Positions 22,944 through 33,900 of a DNA stretch of 64,000 bases are shown here, piece after piece. The position numbers were made by a program, and so were the translations under genes. The first letter of the stretch is position 1. The number at the start of each line of letters is the position of its first letter. The notes beneath the pieces are model-generated. The model was not told where the DNA came from, did no database searches, and saw only the letters and a list, made by a program, of their open reading frames with translations. Source of the stretch: Phialophora verrucosa (Eukaryota; Ascomycota; Eurotiomycetes; Chaetothyriales; Herpotrichiellaceae). The stretch covers positions 248,001-312,000 of the forward strand of contig MSED01000012.1 in NCBI GenBank assembly GCA_002099365.1, written 5' to 3'.

Positions 22944-24310
22944 GGTGGTGGTGTAGAGGCACAGCGGCTAGTTGTGCAGCCCTCGATGACGGGAATTGGC
23001 GTGAGTGTCACTGTTGGTGTCAGTTTCAGCTTCAGCTTCAGCGTCCGTGTCGGTGAGAGAAAGTGGCGGTAACCGACAGTAGAGAAGAGACCTTCAGATA
23101 AGTAAGTAGATTGGGGGGATATGGGCATCTACCGACACACAATGCTATTTATATTATCGTCTCCCAAGCTGGGTGCGCGAAACATACATCTTGCGTAATT
23201 TCTGAGTCCGCTCCCTCCCTGGCTTGGATAAGACTCTCCTCATCAATCGATGGCGCACCATAACCAGCCCACCCCTTGTCTTGAATGCACGGCATGGACA
23301 CACGGATCGATGCAGGTAGTCCTGTACTGTACGTAAACTACCAGTATGCCATTACTGTCCGCTGGCCGATCCCAAGTCGATTAGGGTGTCGATGGAGCTC
23401 GTGCAAGCTTATGTAATGTCGGCCGACTCACGCAAGGCACGCCCAGCGCCGTCGTCCTGGTTGGCCAGACGCTGGAAAGGGAAGCCCGCGGCCACGTGCT
23501 GGGTGGTTGAGCTGCAGCCAGGTGTGAGTGTTCCGACTTGGTCTTTGTCATCGTGGGGCTTTCTTCCCATCAAACTTCGGTTGGAATGGTCACCAAAGGG
23601 GATAGCGGAGATGGCGAGGAGAACGGCGTGGACTATCAGTAATTGGGCTAATGATTCTGAATGACGTGTGAGTGCATACTCGTATACTTGTACGGTTGCC
23701 ACGGTGAGTTCGAGGTGCAGGAGGCCACACTGAGTAGACGCGGCTGGTCAAAGTGGTGAAATGCACAGGCTTGGCCTTATTGCCAAAACCCACAGGATAA
23801 GACTCTCACTCACACTACTCCTGGAGGCACGGCAGGCCTGTCCGTGGTACAAAAGTATGCAATCAGTCCTCCGTTGAGCTTGAGATTGACTCGCCTTTCA
23901 TGTCGTGGTCGAGGTCTGGCGTAGCCAAGGGGAAGGAGGAGATAACATTGCATGAGCACGCTCACAATTTCGTCACCTTGCCAGGAAGAACTTGGAGGAT
24001 CTGCTTTTACAGCGCGCCACGTTATTCGGCACACCTCCACTACCACTCTCGTAGGTGAGAGTATTCATCTGAAGTAGCCGTGCTGCAGTAATCCATTGGA
24101 AGCCGCGGTAGGCAACAGCCTGGAACATTCACTAATTGCGGTGGAGAGTCAACACAACAACACGCCTCTGTGAAACCGACTGCCCCTGCCAAGAAATGAG
24201 ATCATTTCTCTCCCCGCCAAACTCCAATACAAAACCATACCATGTACAGTCGATAGTCGATCCAAGGACTGCTGCCTACTACTCGTACGCCAACACCACC
24301 ACTGAACAAC
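22944..24310. promoter_or_regulatory. Divergent upstream region of the MDR gene and TBCA
   Basis: 1.37 kb between divergent start codons. It contains a short TTCAGC triplication near 23024-23041. The small frames at 23386-23702 occur on both strands at once and look like chance. No gene is called. Confidence 0.5.
23146..23153 (-). promoter_or_regulatory. TATA-box candidate upstream of the MDR gene
   Basis: The minus strand reads TATAAATA about 200 bp upstream of the MDR start at 22943. The position is plausible for a core promoter with a leader of about 170 nt. This rests on the motif only. Confidence 0.35.
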
Positions 24311-24926
24311 ATGGCTCCCTCTCAGATCCAGATCGCCATCTCCTCGCTCCAGCGCCTCTTGAAGGAAGAGCAATCGTACTACACGGAGCAGGAACAGCAA
24401 GAAGCGCGAATCGCCAAGTTGGACGACCAGCGAGACAGCAATGACGAAAACCACGAGTACCAGCTGAAGCAGGAAGTAAGTCACCCGAGTGCGCTGTGCA
24501 GTCTAGATCTTTGAGACCTTCCTGGACCGAATTCACCCGTTGGGCGGACCTCTCGAACCGAGCCGAGACGGTGGTGGGATATTGTTGTTAGGAGTACTGA
24601 CATACACTTTTTAAATTCCAGCGCAAGGCCCTGGAAGAAACAAAGGCCATGATCCCTCAGATGCGCGATCGAATCACCAACGCGCGAGAGAAGCTGGAGA
24701 ATATGCTGGTGAGTCCCGTGATCCCGCCTGGCGCCCTCGGTTGATTGGCACGCCGGGAAACGGAATATGCGATATGCGAGGTGGATGATTGACCGTTGCT
24801 TAGGACACTGCTACCAACGAGGAGGAGCGGAATGCGGCGGTCGAGATTCTCAAGAAGGCAAAGGACGCGCAGAAGGATGATCCGATCGCTGGAGGGCACG
24901 GCACTACTGCCGTTAATGGCTCGTGA
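24311..24926 (+). CDS. TBCA: Tubulin-specific chaperone A (beta-tubulin folding cofactor)
   Basis: Cytosolic cofactor A captures beta-tubulin on its way to the alpha/beta heterodimer (Rbl2 in yeast). Three exons: 24311-24475, 24622-24708 and 24804-24926; both introns fall between codons (146 and 95 nt); 124 aa, normal for the family. The sequence is almost all helical, as expected for the three-helix bundle: IAISSLQRLLKEEQSYYTEQ in helix 1, then ALEETKAMIPQMRDRITNAR and EEERNAAVEILKKAKDAQ. Exon 1 alone looks like a 67-codon frame that reads into the intron, so the gene is easily missed. Its 3' end faces THOC7. Confidence 0.93.
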
Positions 24927-25357
24927 GTGCCATGACGCATCCAAGCAACACACGTTGTGAGATGGGCTGCGATTGTGACGGATACCATGGTGAGCACGGG
25001 AGAGACGCACACGCGCATGTGAAAGGAGCCAGGCAATGCAATGGGCATCATCTGCTCGCCTTTTGCTCTTTAGGTTTTGCGAATGTTCAACATCCCGATC
25101 GCAAATAACGAGGCATGCCGTCGCCGAGTAACTTGAACAATCACTGGGCCGCGTTTCTCGGGCATAACGAGTCCATATTTTTCAGGCATCATCAGCATCA
25201 GTCGCCGTTGCCGACTGGGTCGTCTTTCCACCATCGAAACAAAACACAAATGCCGCCCAAAGCGGAGTAATCGTGAACATCTGGGCCAGCAAAGTGCTGG
25301 TTACGTGACCTCTGCGTGTTTCGTCTGGCCGTCTTCCAAACCTCGTTTAGACATTTC
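24927..25357. other. Convergent 3' intergenic region between TBCA and THOC7
   Basis: 431 bp between two stop codons, expected to hold both 3' UTRs. No gene or structured element is evident. Confidence 0.6.
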
Positions 25358-26379
25358 TCAGCTCGTGTCCATGTCGTCTCGGGGCTCATTTGCCGATTTG
25401 TCGACATCACCTGCGGCCACCACATTCTCCGTTGGTACCGACTCTACGGCCCCTGCATCCATGTCGACATCCTCATCACCCGTAGGTCTGGGTGTAGCGC
25501 CCTCTGCGACATGCGGCATGGGGGTCAACGCACCGCTTCCTCTCAGACCAGATGGTCGTGGTGTAGGCGCATCGTCCATGGGCCTGGGTGTGCCCATATT
25601 GGATAGACCGTCTCTCCCCCTCTCGCCGTCCTCTCCGTCTTCATCTCCATGGTTCTCGGTCTCTGCATCCGGCTCCTTTTCATCTCGGATTATTCTTCGC
25701 AGCCTCATTCCCTCGCCCACAACATTCTGCAGCTGTTCCCTCCTTTCAGACCATGCCGACTTCAACTCTCCACTCTCGCGCTCTAATTCCTCAATCTCTG
25801 ATCGCAACTTCTCGATGTTGGCGTGCTGCTCCGCTCTCGTCACCTTCAGCCTATCGTCTCTCGTGATCTTCTCCGCGAGCACATCGTACGTCTTTCGGAC
25901 GGCGAGAGTCTTCTGCGCCTCATCCAGCTGCACTCTCAACTGGCCGAGGTTTTCGCGCACGTCATTGGCGGTCTGCTCGATCTTGAGCTTTTCCGCAGCA
26001 TATCGTTCGCGTTCCCGTGTATTTGCAGCGCGGAGGAATTGGATGCGCGCGATGGAGGACTCAAAGGCCGCGAAATCAAGGATTATGTCTTCGCGGAAGC
26101 GAGCGAGAGATTGCAGGAAACTTTCGTTTTGATCGGCGGAATCTGCAGCTTCTGCCTCGTCATTTGGAGGAGAGGGTCGAGCAAGAAAGGAGTTTATGGG
26201 CGTAGTCGGCGCGAGTAGTCGCTTGGAGACGCGTTTGTATGGTCGTTCTTCAATTCCCAGCAGTCGGGTCGCATGAAGTTTGTCTTTCGACATATCAGTC
26301 CATTGTTTTCTTTGACGGTTTGTTTGGTGCAATCACGCTCACCTTCTTCGGCTTGGTCAAGCACCGTGAAGGTTGCCAT
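25358..26379 (-). CDS. THOC7: THO complex subunit 7
   Basis: Component of the THO/TREX complex that couples transcription with mRNP assembly and export. Two exons: 26379-26343 (only 37 nt) and 26283-25358, intron 59 nt; 320 aa. The short first exon MATFTVLDQAEE joins DKLHATRLLGIEERPYKRV, the usual N-terminus of fungal THOC7, which fixes the start at 26379 rather than at later in-frame codons. Residues about 60-195 form a long coiled coil (FESSIARIQFLRAANTRERE, KTYDVLAEKI) matching the THOC7 domain. The C-terminal third is acidic, Pro/Thr-rich and presumably disordered (TPRPMDDAPTPRP). It is divergent from Elongin A with 396 bp between the starts. Confidence 0.92.
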
Positions 26380-26775
26380 CTTTGCTACTTAGCAAATCTG
26401 CATGCGACCAAAGTGCAAGACTGGAAAGGTTGCAACATTTCAAGATCTCCCCGAAGGTCGAACTCCGCAGCAGAAGGCTGAGCGCGCTCCGTACCCTCGA
26501 CAAGGCTACGCTATTCTAAATGCAGCATGACGAGGCTGTGATCGCCAGGTCCACCCCCCCGCGCACCACTTCACTCCTACCGCCCTGCGGCCTTTGTCTG
26601 GATTGAATAGCCTATTCACTAACCATGCGCCGAGACAGGCTCGACAGTGAAGTCGGGGAATATATCTTCTGGACTCGACTTGCCGTTCTGTCCAGCCTTC
26701 CTCCATAGCACTCAAACGCCCGCCCACTTACTTCCAACTTCTTACACCTTCCTTCTCACTACCCAAGCTCTCAAC
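26380..26775. promoter_or_regulatory. Divergent promoter of THOC7 and Elongin A
   Basis: 396 bp between divergent start codons; a shared or back-to-back promoter for two transcription-linked genes. CT-rich sequence precedes the Elongin A ATG (26730-26775). No defined factor site was identified. Confidence 0.55.
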
Positions 26776-28210
26776 ATGCCTGCCGACAGTCTCCTTGACA
26801 TGGCCCGCCGGGTTGCGGGTCGCAATGTCCACAAAATCACCGACATTGGAGATGTGGCCTACAACGTAATCCGTCCGGTCCTACTGAAGATCGAGAGTCC
26901 GAAGCAGCTGGTGAGTTTGACTGTGTCCGATCCCTCCGTCGTGCCGCGCTGCGCTAATCCTTGGATAGTACCAACTGGAGCTCAACTCGCCGCAACTGGT
27001 CGGGAACACTGCCGAACTGTGGCTCAACTTCATGAGGCGCGACATCCCAGACTACGAACTCAAACCACATGTTCCCAAGAACCCCACGAGTTGGTACAAA
27101 GTATACACGAAACTCAAGAAAGAGGCATCAAAAGCTGCCGCCGATGCGGAAGCCGTCCTCAAAGCCACACTCTCAGGCATCAAGTCCATGAAAGACGAGA
27201 ACCTCGCAGAGGTAGTCAGCACCGAGAGGGGTAATGCACTATATTCCAGCACCAACGCACCAGGTCCGTCCAGGAGAGGCAGGATGATGTACAACTACAT
27301 GTCCGGCAGAACTGGCTCCAAAGGCGCAAACAAGATGACGCTGATGGAAAAGATTCGCAAGGAAGCAAGGAGCGCCGGGACGGGCGTGATGGGGCCGCCC
27401 ATGCATGAACTTCAGAAGAAGCACAACGGCGTTGTCAAGGCACCGGCGCAATTCGTCGAAGACGTCAAGCGTATGAAGGTCTTACAACAGGTTGAGGCAA
27501 AGAAGGCCCTTGCGCCTCCTCCCAAGAGACCCCTATCGACTACCACTATCAGCGCGGGTAGTTCCACTAGAACCTCAAAACCCCCCATGCATGCGCCAGG
27601 AAGTCGTCCACCAAAGCCGAGACCTCAACCCGCAGCCGCCAATGGTCTTGAACCATATGACTTGACCAGCGATCGGGAAGCACGACTCCGAGCTCTGAAA
27701 GCAGGGAAGCCAATCCCCTCCAAAGTTACGGTTCCAGATTCGGAGCTTACTCCATCCCCAACATCAGCAGCTCCGAGATTGCAATCCACAGGCGACGCAA
27801 ACGGCACCTTGACTCTCGACTTCCTCGAGTCAGACTCCGACTCCGAACCCGCCAACATCACCCCGAAACGCAACAACGCACGGCAGCGAGAAGAGGACGA
27901 CGCACTCTTCGGCCGCACCACTACTCCCAGCGTCAAACGAAAGCGAGACGTCGAGGACGACTCGGGCCTTCCGCGAAAAGTCATCCGGCCCGTCAGCGAC
28001 GATGAAATCTCCCGACCACCCCGAAAACTTTCCCGCCCAAGCAGCAGTGACGATGCCAACCCGGCCCACAAACTGCTCAAACCGGCCGTTTCGGATGCGG
28101 GCCTCCCCGCCCGGTCTCGAAGTCCCTTGACGTTGTCGCCAGCGTCGTCTCCGAAACCCCAACCGATCAAGAGGCGCGCGGCACCCAGCTTGTTCATGAA
28201 GAGGAAGTAA
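26776..28210 (+). CDS. ELA1: Elongin A (RNA polymerase II elongation factor / E3 adaptor)
   Basis: Elongin A stimulates Pol II elongation and, with Elongin C and a cullin, forms a ubiquitin ligase that acts on stalled Pol II. Exons 26776-26910 and 26969-28210, with a 58-nt intron; 458 aa. The N-terminus carries the BC-box/F-box-like Elongin A domain: LLDMARRVAGRNVHKITDIG, AYNVIRPVLLKIESPKQL, then YQLELNSPQLVGNTAELWLN and MRRDIPDYELK. A helical basic region follows (KVYTKLKKEASKAAADAEAV, MTLMEKIRKEARSAG). The C-terminal ~230 residues are disordered, with repeated R-P-x-SD elements such as KVIRPVSDDEISRPPRKLSRP. The intron lies between codons for Leu and Tyr inside the conserved domain. Confidence 0.92.
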
Positions 28211-28633
28211 GGGGCAGTAACTCGGCAAGAAGTACAGGATCTAGAGACGGCAACAGGGACGGGGACCTAAACGCAGCAGCGACATACATGATGTGGAGTC
28301 ACGAAGTCAGCGTGGTGTTGGGTAAATGCACGGGACAGGGTTGATCAGATTATGCACGAATGCCATATTTGGCAAGGACGGTTCAATCACAAATGACACA
28401 TGTGACGAGGACGACTCGAATGATCGGTCGAAATTACAGCATCAGAAGGAGAAGTTTGGGCTGGTTGACTTGCGTGCCTAATTTGCTAGATTAAGAACAT
28501 TGAATTGAGCCGAATACAGGGTGCAGTGGAATGGATAGAATGGAGATCATCCTGATCACCTTGACCGTGTCATGTGGTGTTGATTGATAAAGTGGAATCG
28601 CTAAGCCACGGCCGGTGTCTACGGTCACCGAAC

Positions 28634-28738
28634 GGTGTACTCGTTGACGGTGTACTCGTTGACGGTGTACTCGTTGACGGTGTACTCGTTGACGGTGTAC
28701 TCGTTGACGGTGTACTCGTTGACGGTGTACTCGTTGAC
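28634..28738. repeat. 15-bp minisatellite, seven perfect copies
   Basis: The unit GGTGTACTCGTTGAC repeats seven times without a mismatch (28634, 28649, 28664, 28679, 28694, 28709, 28724). Degenerate half-units follow (TGTGTATGTACTCGG). There are no spacers, so it is not a CRISPR array. The plus strand reads as VYSLT-type and the minus strand as STPST-type peptide repeats, a by-product of the unit length. Confidence 0.95.
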
Positions 28739-28828
28739 TGTGTATGTACTCGGAGACCGGCCCTACTGGTCAAAGAGATGCATGGCATGGCTCGTGATGA
28801 TCTGTTATCGTGTCGATGCAGCCGACTC

Positions 28829-28899
28829 CCATGACCATAACCATGACCATAACCATGGCTGTGACCATGACTGTGACTGTGATTGTGACCATGACGATG
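28829..28899. repeat. Imperfect hexamer repeat (CCATGA/CCATAA/CTGTGA)
   Basis: About twelve degenerate 6-bp units such as CCATGA, CCATAA and CTGTGA lie 90 bp past the minisatellite. On the minus strand they give a His/Gly-rich chance peptide (HGHNHSHSHGHSHGYGHG). Weaker copies continue near 29045-29070. Confidence 0.8.
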
Positions 28900-29346
28900 T
28901 ATTGACCATGCCACTACTCGTCCGCGCCAGTGCGTGGCCGGGGACTGAATATCTGTGACCTGACTACAGGACCTGTTGTATGTGGACGGAATCGCACTCA
29001 CTATCTGTCTACTACAGTCCCCTTTGTCGTAACGCCGTGTCCTATGTCCATGACTATGCCTGTGTCCCTGTCCCATGCGTAGCCTGCACGCCCATGCTCA
29101 CTCCTTTGGCGCAACCATCTTTGAATGCGTGCGTGCGTCGAGGGTCATGAATCTCTCGTGCAGAGAGTCAGTCGTGTTGTCGTGTCTCCCTCAAGTGTGG
29201 CTTGTCCCGTCTCGCAGGCATCCATGTATTGAGTTCCTCAGCCGCAAGGATATGCACTCTCTTGCCACCCGTATCCCCAATCCCACGTCACAGGCTGCGG
29301 CCACATCGCCGCCAGAGACGCAGACTCTGCAGTCGGTCCGAAACGG

Positions 29347-30181
29347 TCAGCTGGAGTTGCCCCCCCTCAGCGCGAGCACCAAATGTAATGTATTGCCGCC
29401 TTCGAGGCCGTAGTCTGCGGCTGTCTTCTCGTCGGCCCTGTTTAGTGCACCTATCTTAGCACATCCCTCCACTCTCACACCACTTCAAAATCAAATGAAA
29501 CCATCGCTTATTCAACCCCCACCGTGGGTCTGATCTCTAGACACACCGAGTAGTAATATCCCGCGGACGTGGTTGCGTGATTGGGGCAGGGTTCGGGATT
29601 CAAGGAAAAAGAGGGAAGAGACAGGAAGACGAGGAACGGATTACGCACATCTGCTTCCCACCGTAGATCAACCGCTGCTGGACGGGGGGGATGCCTTCCT
29701 TTTCTTCGACCCGCTCTTTGATTCGTGAGACCTAAACCAGCCCCCAAACGACAGGTCAGTCTGTATCATTCTCCGGCGCCCTCGGTTTAACTTTTCAGGT
29801 TGTGGTGGTCGTCGTGGCTTTTATGTCCGAATGTACTTCAACCGCCCGATCCATGCGGGCAGGTTGGGCGTGTGATGTAAGCAAGGGCGGGCGGTGGGGA
29901 GAAGAGCACGCGGGTAATGGTCCTGATAGTGATAGGGATGGAAAGCGTTTCTGCGACCATGGCAAAGTCAATGTACCTTGTAGTCCGGCTCGATGTCCAG
30001 CTCGATCTCTTTCCCCGTCAACGTCCGCACTCTGTCCCATCGATGATCATGTTAGCCTGATTTGTTCTCCCGCATCGCTTGCCCCAGCGTGTCAATCGTT
30101 GTTTGCCATCCGAGCAGAGCGGACCGAGGGATGGGGGAATGTGGAAGTCGCGGTGGGGGAAATGCATTACTTGATCAGCAT
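29347..30181 (-). CDS. RUB1: NEDD8/RUB1 ubiquitin-like modifier precursor
   Basis: Ubiquitin-like protein conjugated to cullins to activate cullin-RING ligases. Four exons: 30181-30171 (11 nt), 30031-29977, 29731-29649 and 29437-29347, with introns of 139, 245, 85... and 211 nt in that order corrected as follows: 30170-30032, 29976-29732 and 29648-29438 (139, 245 and 211 nt). All are GT-AG; total 240 nt, 79 aa. The product starts MLIKVRTLTGKEIELDIEP, continues RIKERVEEKEGIPP and QQRLIYGGKQM, and ends LHLVLALRGG plus tail NSS. The Ala before LRGG, where ubiquitin has Arg, identifies NEDD8. The three residues after Gly-Gly must be removed by a C-terminal hydrolase. No single exon exceeds 31 codons, so the gene is invisible as one long frame. 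It lies downstream of apsA on the same strand. Confidence 0.93.
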
Positions 30182-30971
30182 CTTTGCGTGTGTCTCGCAG
30201 CGGTGGTCGGATGAGGATTGCTAATAAGCGGCAGGTTGAAGTCGAGCAGTCCGCGCGGACGAGCAGTCGCAAGGTCTGGTGTGATGGAGGAATTGGGCCT
30301 CGCAAGGATACGGAACAGAGGAGGAGAGTGAGATGTCGGTCAAATGGCGAGTTACGAATCTGAGTTGAAATGTGAGGCCTTGGAGGGGTGCGACAAGCCG
30401 AAGCCGCAGCCTGACGTCGCGGGGCGAGGCTGTTTATGTAAGCGAGATTGATCCCGTGCCAGCCTCGTCGGTGCCTCACTCGTAGCGATTTGGTGATTAA
30501 ACAAGTATCAAACAGATGTGCGGCAATATGTTCATGATATTGATGAGCTTAGAAAAGCCATACCGACAAGACACTCGCTTGAACGCCAGAGAATATGTGG
30601 GTATGCCAGGAGACGACACGAACAAAAGGGGGTATGTGAGAGATCAGAATATGTACAAAACTTGACAGACAGCCGCCATAAGCTTGCGCTCTAGCATTTC
30701 AATCCCGTCAATCGCCAGACTTGGTCGGATCTTCTGGCATGTATCCAAACTGAGATGCCGGGACCAAAACGCCGCTTTTCCATATCCACTGCACCGCAAA
30801 ATAAGAGATTCAGACGAAACAGCAACACGATACTGGGCCAGGTTCTGCGTTTCGTCCTGTCGTCCGCTGCTTGCGCAGCAATCCATTTCTTTCCATCATT
30901 GTACACATTATGAATAAAATGACTTTTCAATTCTGAGGTTTCGGAGGAATGCAGTCTCGGGTCGGGGCATG
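30182..30971. other. Spacer between apsA stop and the NEDD8 start
   Basis: 790 bp containing the apsA 3' UTR and the NEDD8 promoter (both genes on the minus strand). Open frames at 30644-30987 occur on both strands and lack protein character. Confidence 0.55.
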
Positions 30972-33900
30972 TTAGAATCCTCGCCACGGATCGCGGGATT
31001 CGTAGCTCCCTCGTGTGGAAGAGCTCGCAGCCATCATCTCGCTATGCAGCAGAGAATCGACGGGACTAATGCTGTCTCGCCCTGGCTCGGCTCCCCAATA
31101 GCCCATATCCTTTCTCTTTGGTGCTTGACGCATAAAATTGAAGGAAGGGCGGCCCGACGATGGAGCCTGTTCATGGTCGATAAATGCGTCCATTCTCATG
31201 GTGTTCGCATTGTGGTTGTCGAGGAAGATTGGTGGCACAGGGGGCCTACCCGAAGCACTTGCTTCACTGCCTCGTCGACTGCTGATCACACTCTGCATTC
31301 CTAAACTGGGTGTGTAGAGCCCACGGTCTGATGAATATACCGCAGTGGAATGTACGCTTTGTGAGTAGGTGGAGGACCCCGGTCCCGGAAGACTGGGCGT
31401 TACTGCGTTGGTCGAGAAACTCCTGAAGGAACTCGGAGGTGCTCGAGGTGCAGTGTTGCTCCTTTTCCGGGAGTGTCGTGGGATTGTGGGTGGAAGGGCC
31501 GGGTCTGTCAATGGATCGTAGTAGTCACGTGTCGGCGGCCGAGAGTCTTGTACGGGCACTGACCCGTCGGTTGTGAATGATCTGGGACCGGGCCCAGTCC
31601 TGGCGGCACTTTTGGTGAGTCTGATTGAGTCTCGAATGGGTCGTCTGCGAAGAGAGCCTGCGAGCGATGGTGGGGCAGCAGGCATCATGTCATGTTCTGG
31701 GAGTGGTGGTGGTGGAGGGATTGCCGTCAGCTCATTTACGCTGAGAGGCGAATGCGACAAGAACGACAAAGCCGTCAACCAGACATAGTGCCGTTCTTGA
31801 GAGGTTGCTGTAAACTTCAGTGCGCGCTGGGGCGTCAAGATGAGAATGGATCGGTTGAAATTTGGTCCGCTGAGTGCACCTTTCGGCATAGGGTTGTCGT
31901 CTTTGACGTCGAGCACGGATTTGATCGTCACTATGTGATGTTAGCATTCGATGTTTCTACGTGGCAAGGTGCCGCCTTACACTTTCGACCACTCTTTCCC
32001 ATCAGTGCGGTTCCAGATGTTGGTTGTTTACTGCTCCACATCACGGCACGCTCGTATGGCGCAAGCCAAACCCACCGCTTATGTCGAACACCATTGTTGG
32101 TGACACTCTGGGAGATTTCCTCGACGCTCTTGTTGGGGTCCCAGTCGGCCTTGTCGGTCACACCGAAGGACTTCCTTCTCCTGACATACTTGAACATCCA
32201 TTCCCCGACCATGGTCTGTGCAATCGAGTCAACAACGGAGGTTTGATGCATGGACACTGCGTCCGAGTTCTGCTTTGTGTGAGCTCGCTGTCGACTGGGT
32301 CCTGTGGCAATCGATGGCCGCGGCGCACTTGCTTCTCGAGGGTTGTTGTACGGCTCAAGGGGGGCAGGGGGCACCGCGGGCATAGCGAAACTCGGCATTT
32401 CCGGAACAATGGATACCCTTGGCTCTAAAGGTGGTGATCGACTTCGAGACTTGCGAGCTTGAGAGTGAGGCGATATAGCTGGTCCAGATCTCGCCTTTCT
32501 CAACATCGGTTTTGGGTATTTACCGTTCCTGGGTCGCTTTGTCGGGGAGGCATTGGTGCTGCCAGGCGAGCTGCGGCCGCCTTCGCTGATTGATTTGCCG
32601 ATTTTGGCCGAGCTGTACCTCAATGGGACGGGGAAAGGAGGCGGGTTGTTGCTCTCGAAAGAGGTAGTGGTGGATTGTGAATGTTGTGATTGATGAGCTG
32701 CAGCTCCGCTTGAGATCAGAGCCGCCCTCCTCATGTTATTGTTCTTCGCAGAAGGCACTCTTTTCAATTTCATGCCCATGTTTTGTCGTTGGGAGCCTCG
32801 CCGTGGGCTGGTGCGCGACTGGAAGAGGATCGCCCTCATTTCTGGGGGCAGGCTGTCCTCTGAAAGTCGAAGGTTCTCCAGTGCGACTGCTTCGCCTGCG
32901 GAGGCTGCTGCACTTTCGCTCACATCCTCCAAACGGTAATCCTGCGAGACCATTTTGCCCGATTTGAGGATGAATTTGGCCGTTGGCCGGCTGAAAATAT
33001 CATCTTCCGGGAAAGTGTCTTCATTGACAAACTCGTCACGGTCCTCGGCCTCGTCGTCAAAGCCCGCAAAAAGACTGCTTGATCTGATAGGTCGTGGCAT
33101 ATTTGAAGCGAAATCCCTAGCGAGAGGTCCACTGTCGTTCACAGGAGGTATTTTGGAAGGACCCGCCACGTTCGAACGCCTGGACGCGAACATGGACGTA
33201 GCAGGAGATACTCTGGATCGAGGTATTGGCGGCGGTGGTGCTGCAGCCCTTGATGAAAGTGGCAGCCTATAATGTGTCGACAATGGCGCAGGTGGCATTT
33301 CGGAGGGTGGGACAATGGCTCTTATATCAACTCGAATTTCTTCTGTCTGCACCGAGGAGGACTTGTACAGTCCAAGTAGTTGATTGGTGACCTGGCTACC
33401 TGCATTCTTGGTTCGGGGTGGTAGCACAACATTAGTTTCAGGTGTGGCAGGTCTTGATGCCGGAGGAATGATCGCAATCAGGGGAACTTTCAGGTCGAGA
33501 GTTTCCTCACTTCCTGTATGCTTGTGGCTGAAGTTTTCAAAGACAGGTAATGCAGGCTCGGTCTGAGTCCCAATGGTGGCTGTTTCGACTCGTTCCAAGG
33601 CACTTTCGGGAATTGTGGCCAGTCCAGCATCGCGCTTGTCAGGTGTCAGTGGCGGACTCGGGAGAGCCTCAACCGTCTGGCAGGCCGATGACACCATGAT
33701 AGGTCGCTGCTTTTCCCATGGGATATCGACACTGTCCACCGGACTGACCGGGCTTGGAGTAACGCTAATCTGTCTGGCACTTGCAACTGCAATTTCTGCA
33801 GGCTTGTGCCCATTAACCATGGGCTGCGTTTCGATGACGGGCCATGGTGAAGCTGGAGGGGAGAACTGGACCGCGGTATCAACGTATTTGACACTCGGGC

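Larger units (their letters stand above)
28211..29346. other. Convergent intergenic region with tandem repeats
   Basis: 1.1 kb between the Elongin A stop and the NEDD8 stop. It holds the minisatellite and the CCATGA-type repeat listed separately. Frames crossing the repeats are open in several phases because the 15-bp unit is a multiple of three. No gene is supported. Confidence 0.6.

Noticed and set aside
28634..28738. Regular direct repeat as CRISPR array
   Set aside because: Units are directly adjacent with no spacers, and the genome is eukaryotic.
28570..29076. 168-codon minus-strand frame with STPST and HGHGHS repeats
   Set aside because: It is a translation of the minisatellite and hexamer repeat. 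The 15-bp unit keeps several frames open on both strands, and no unique protein sequence surrounds it.
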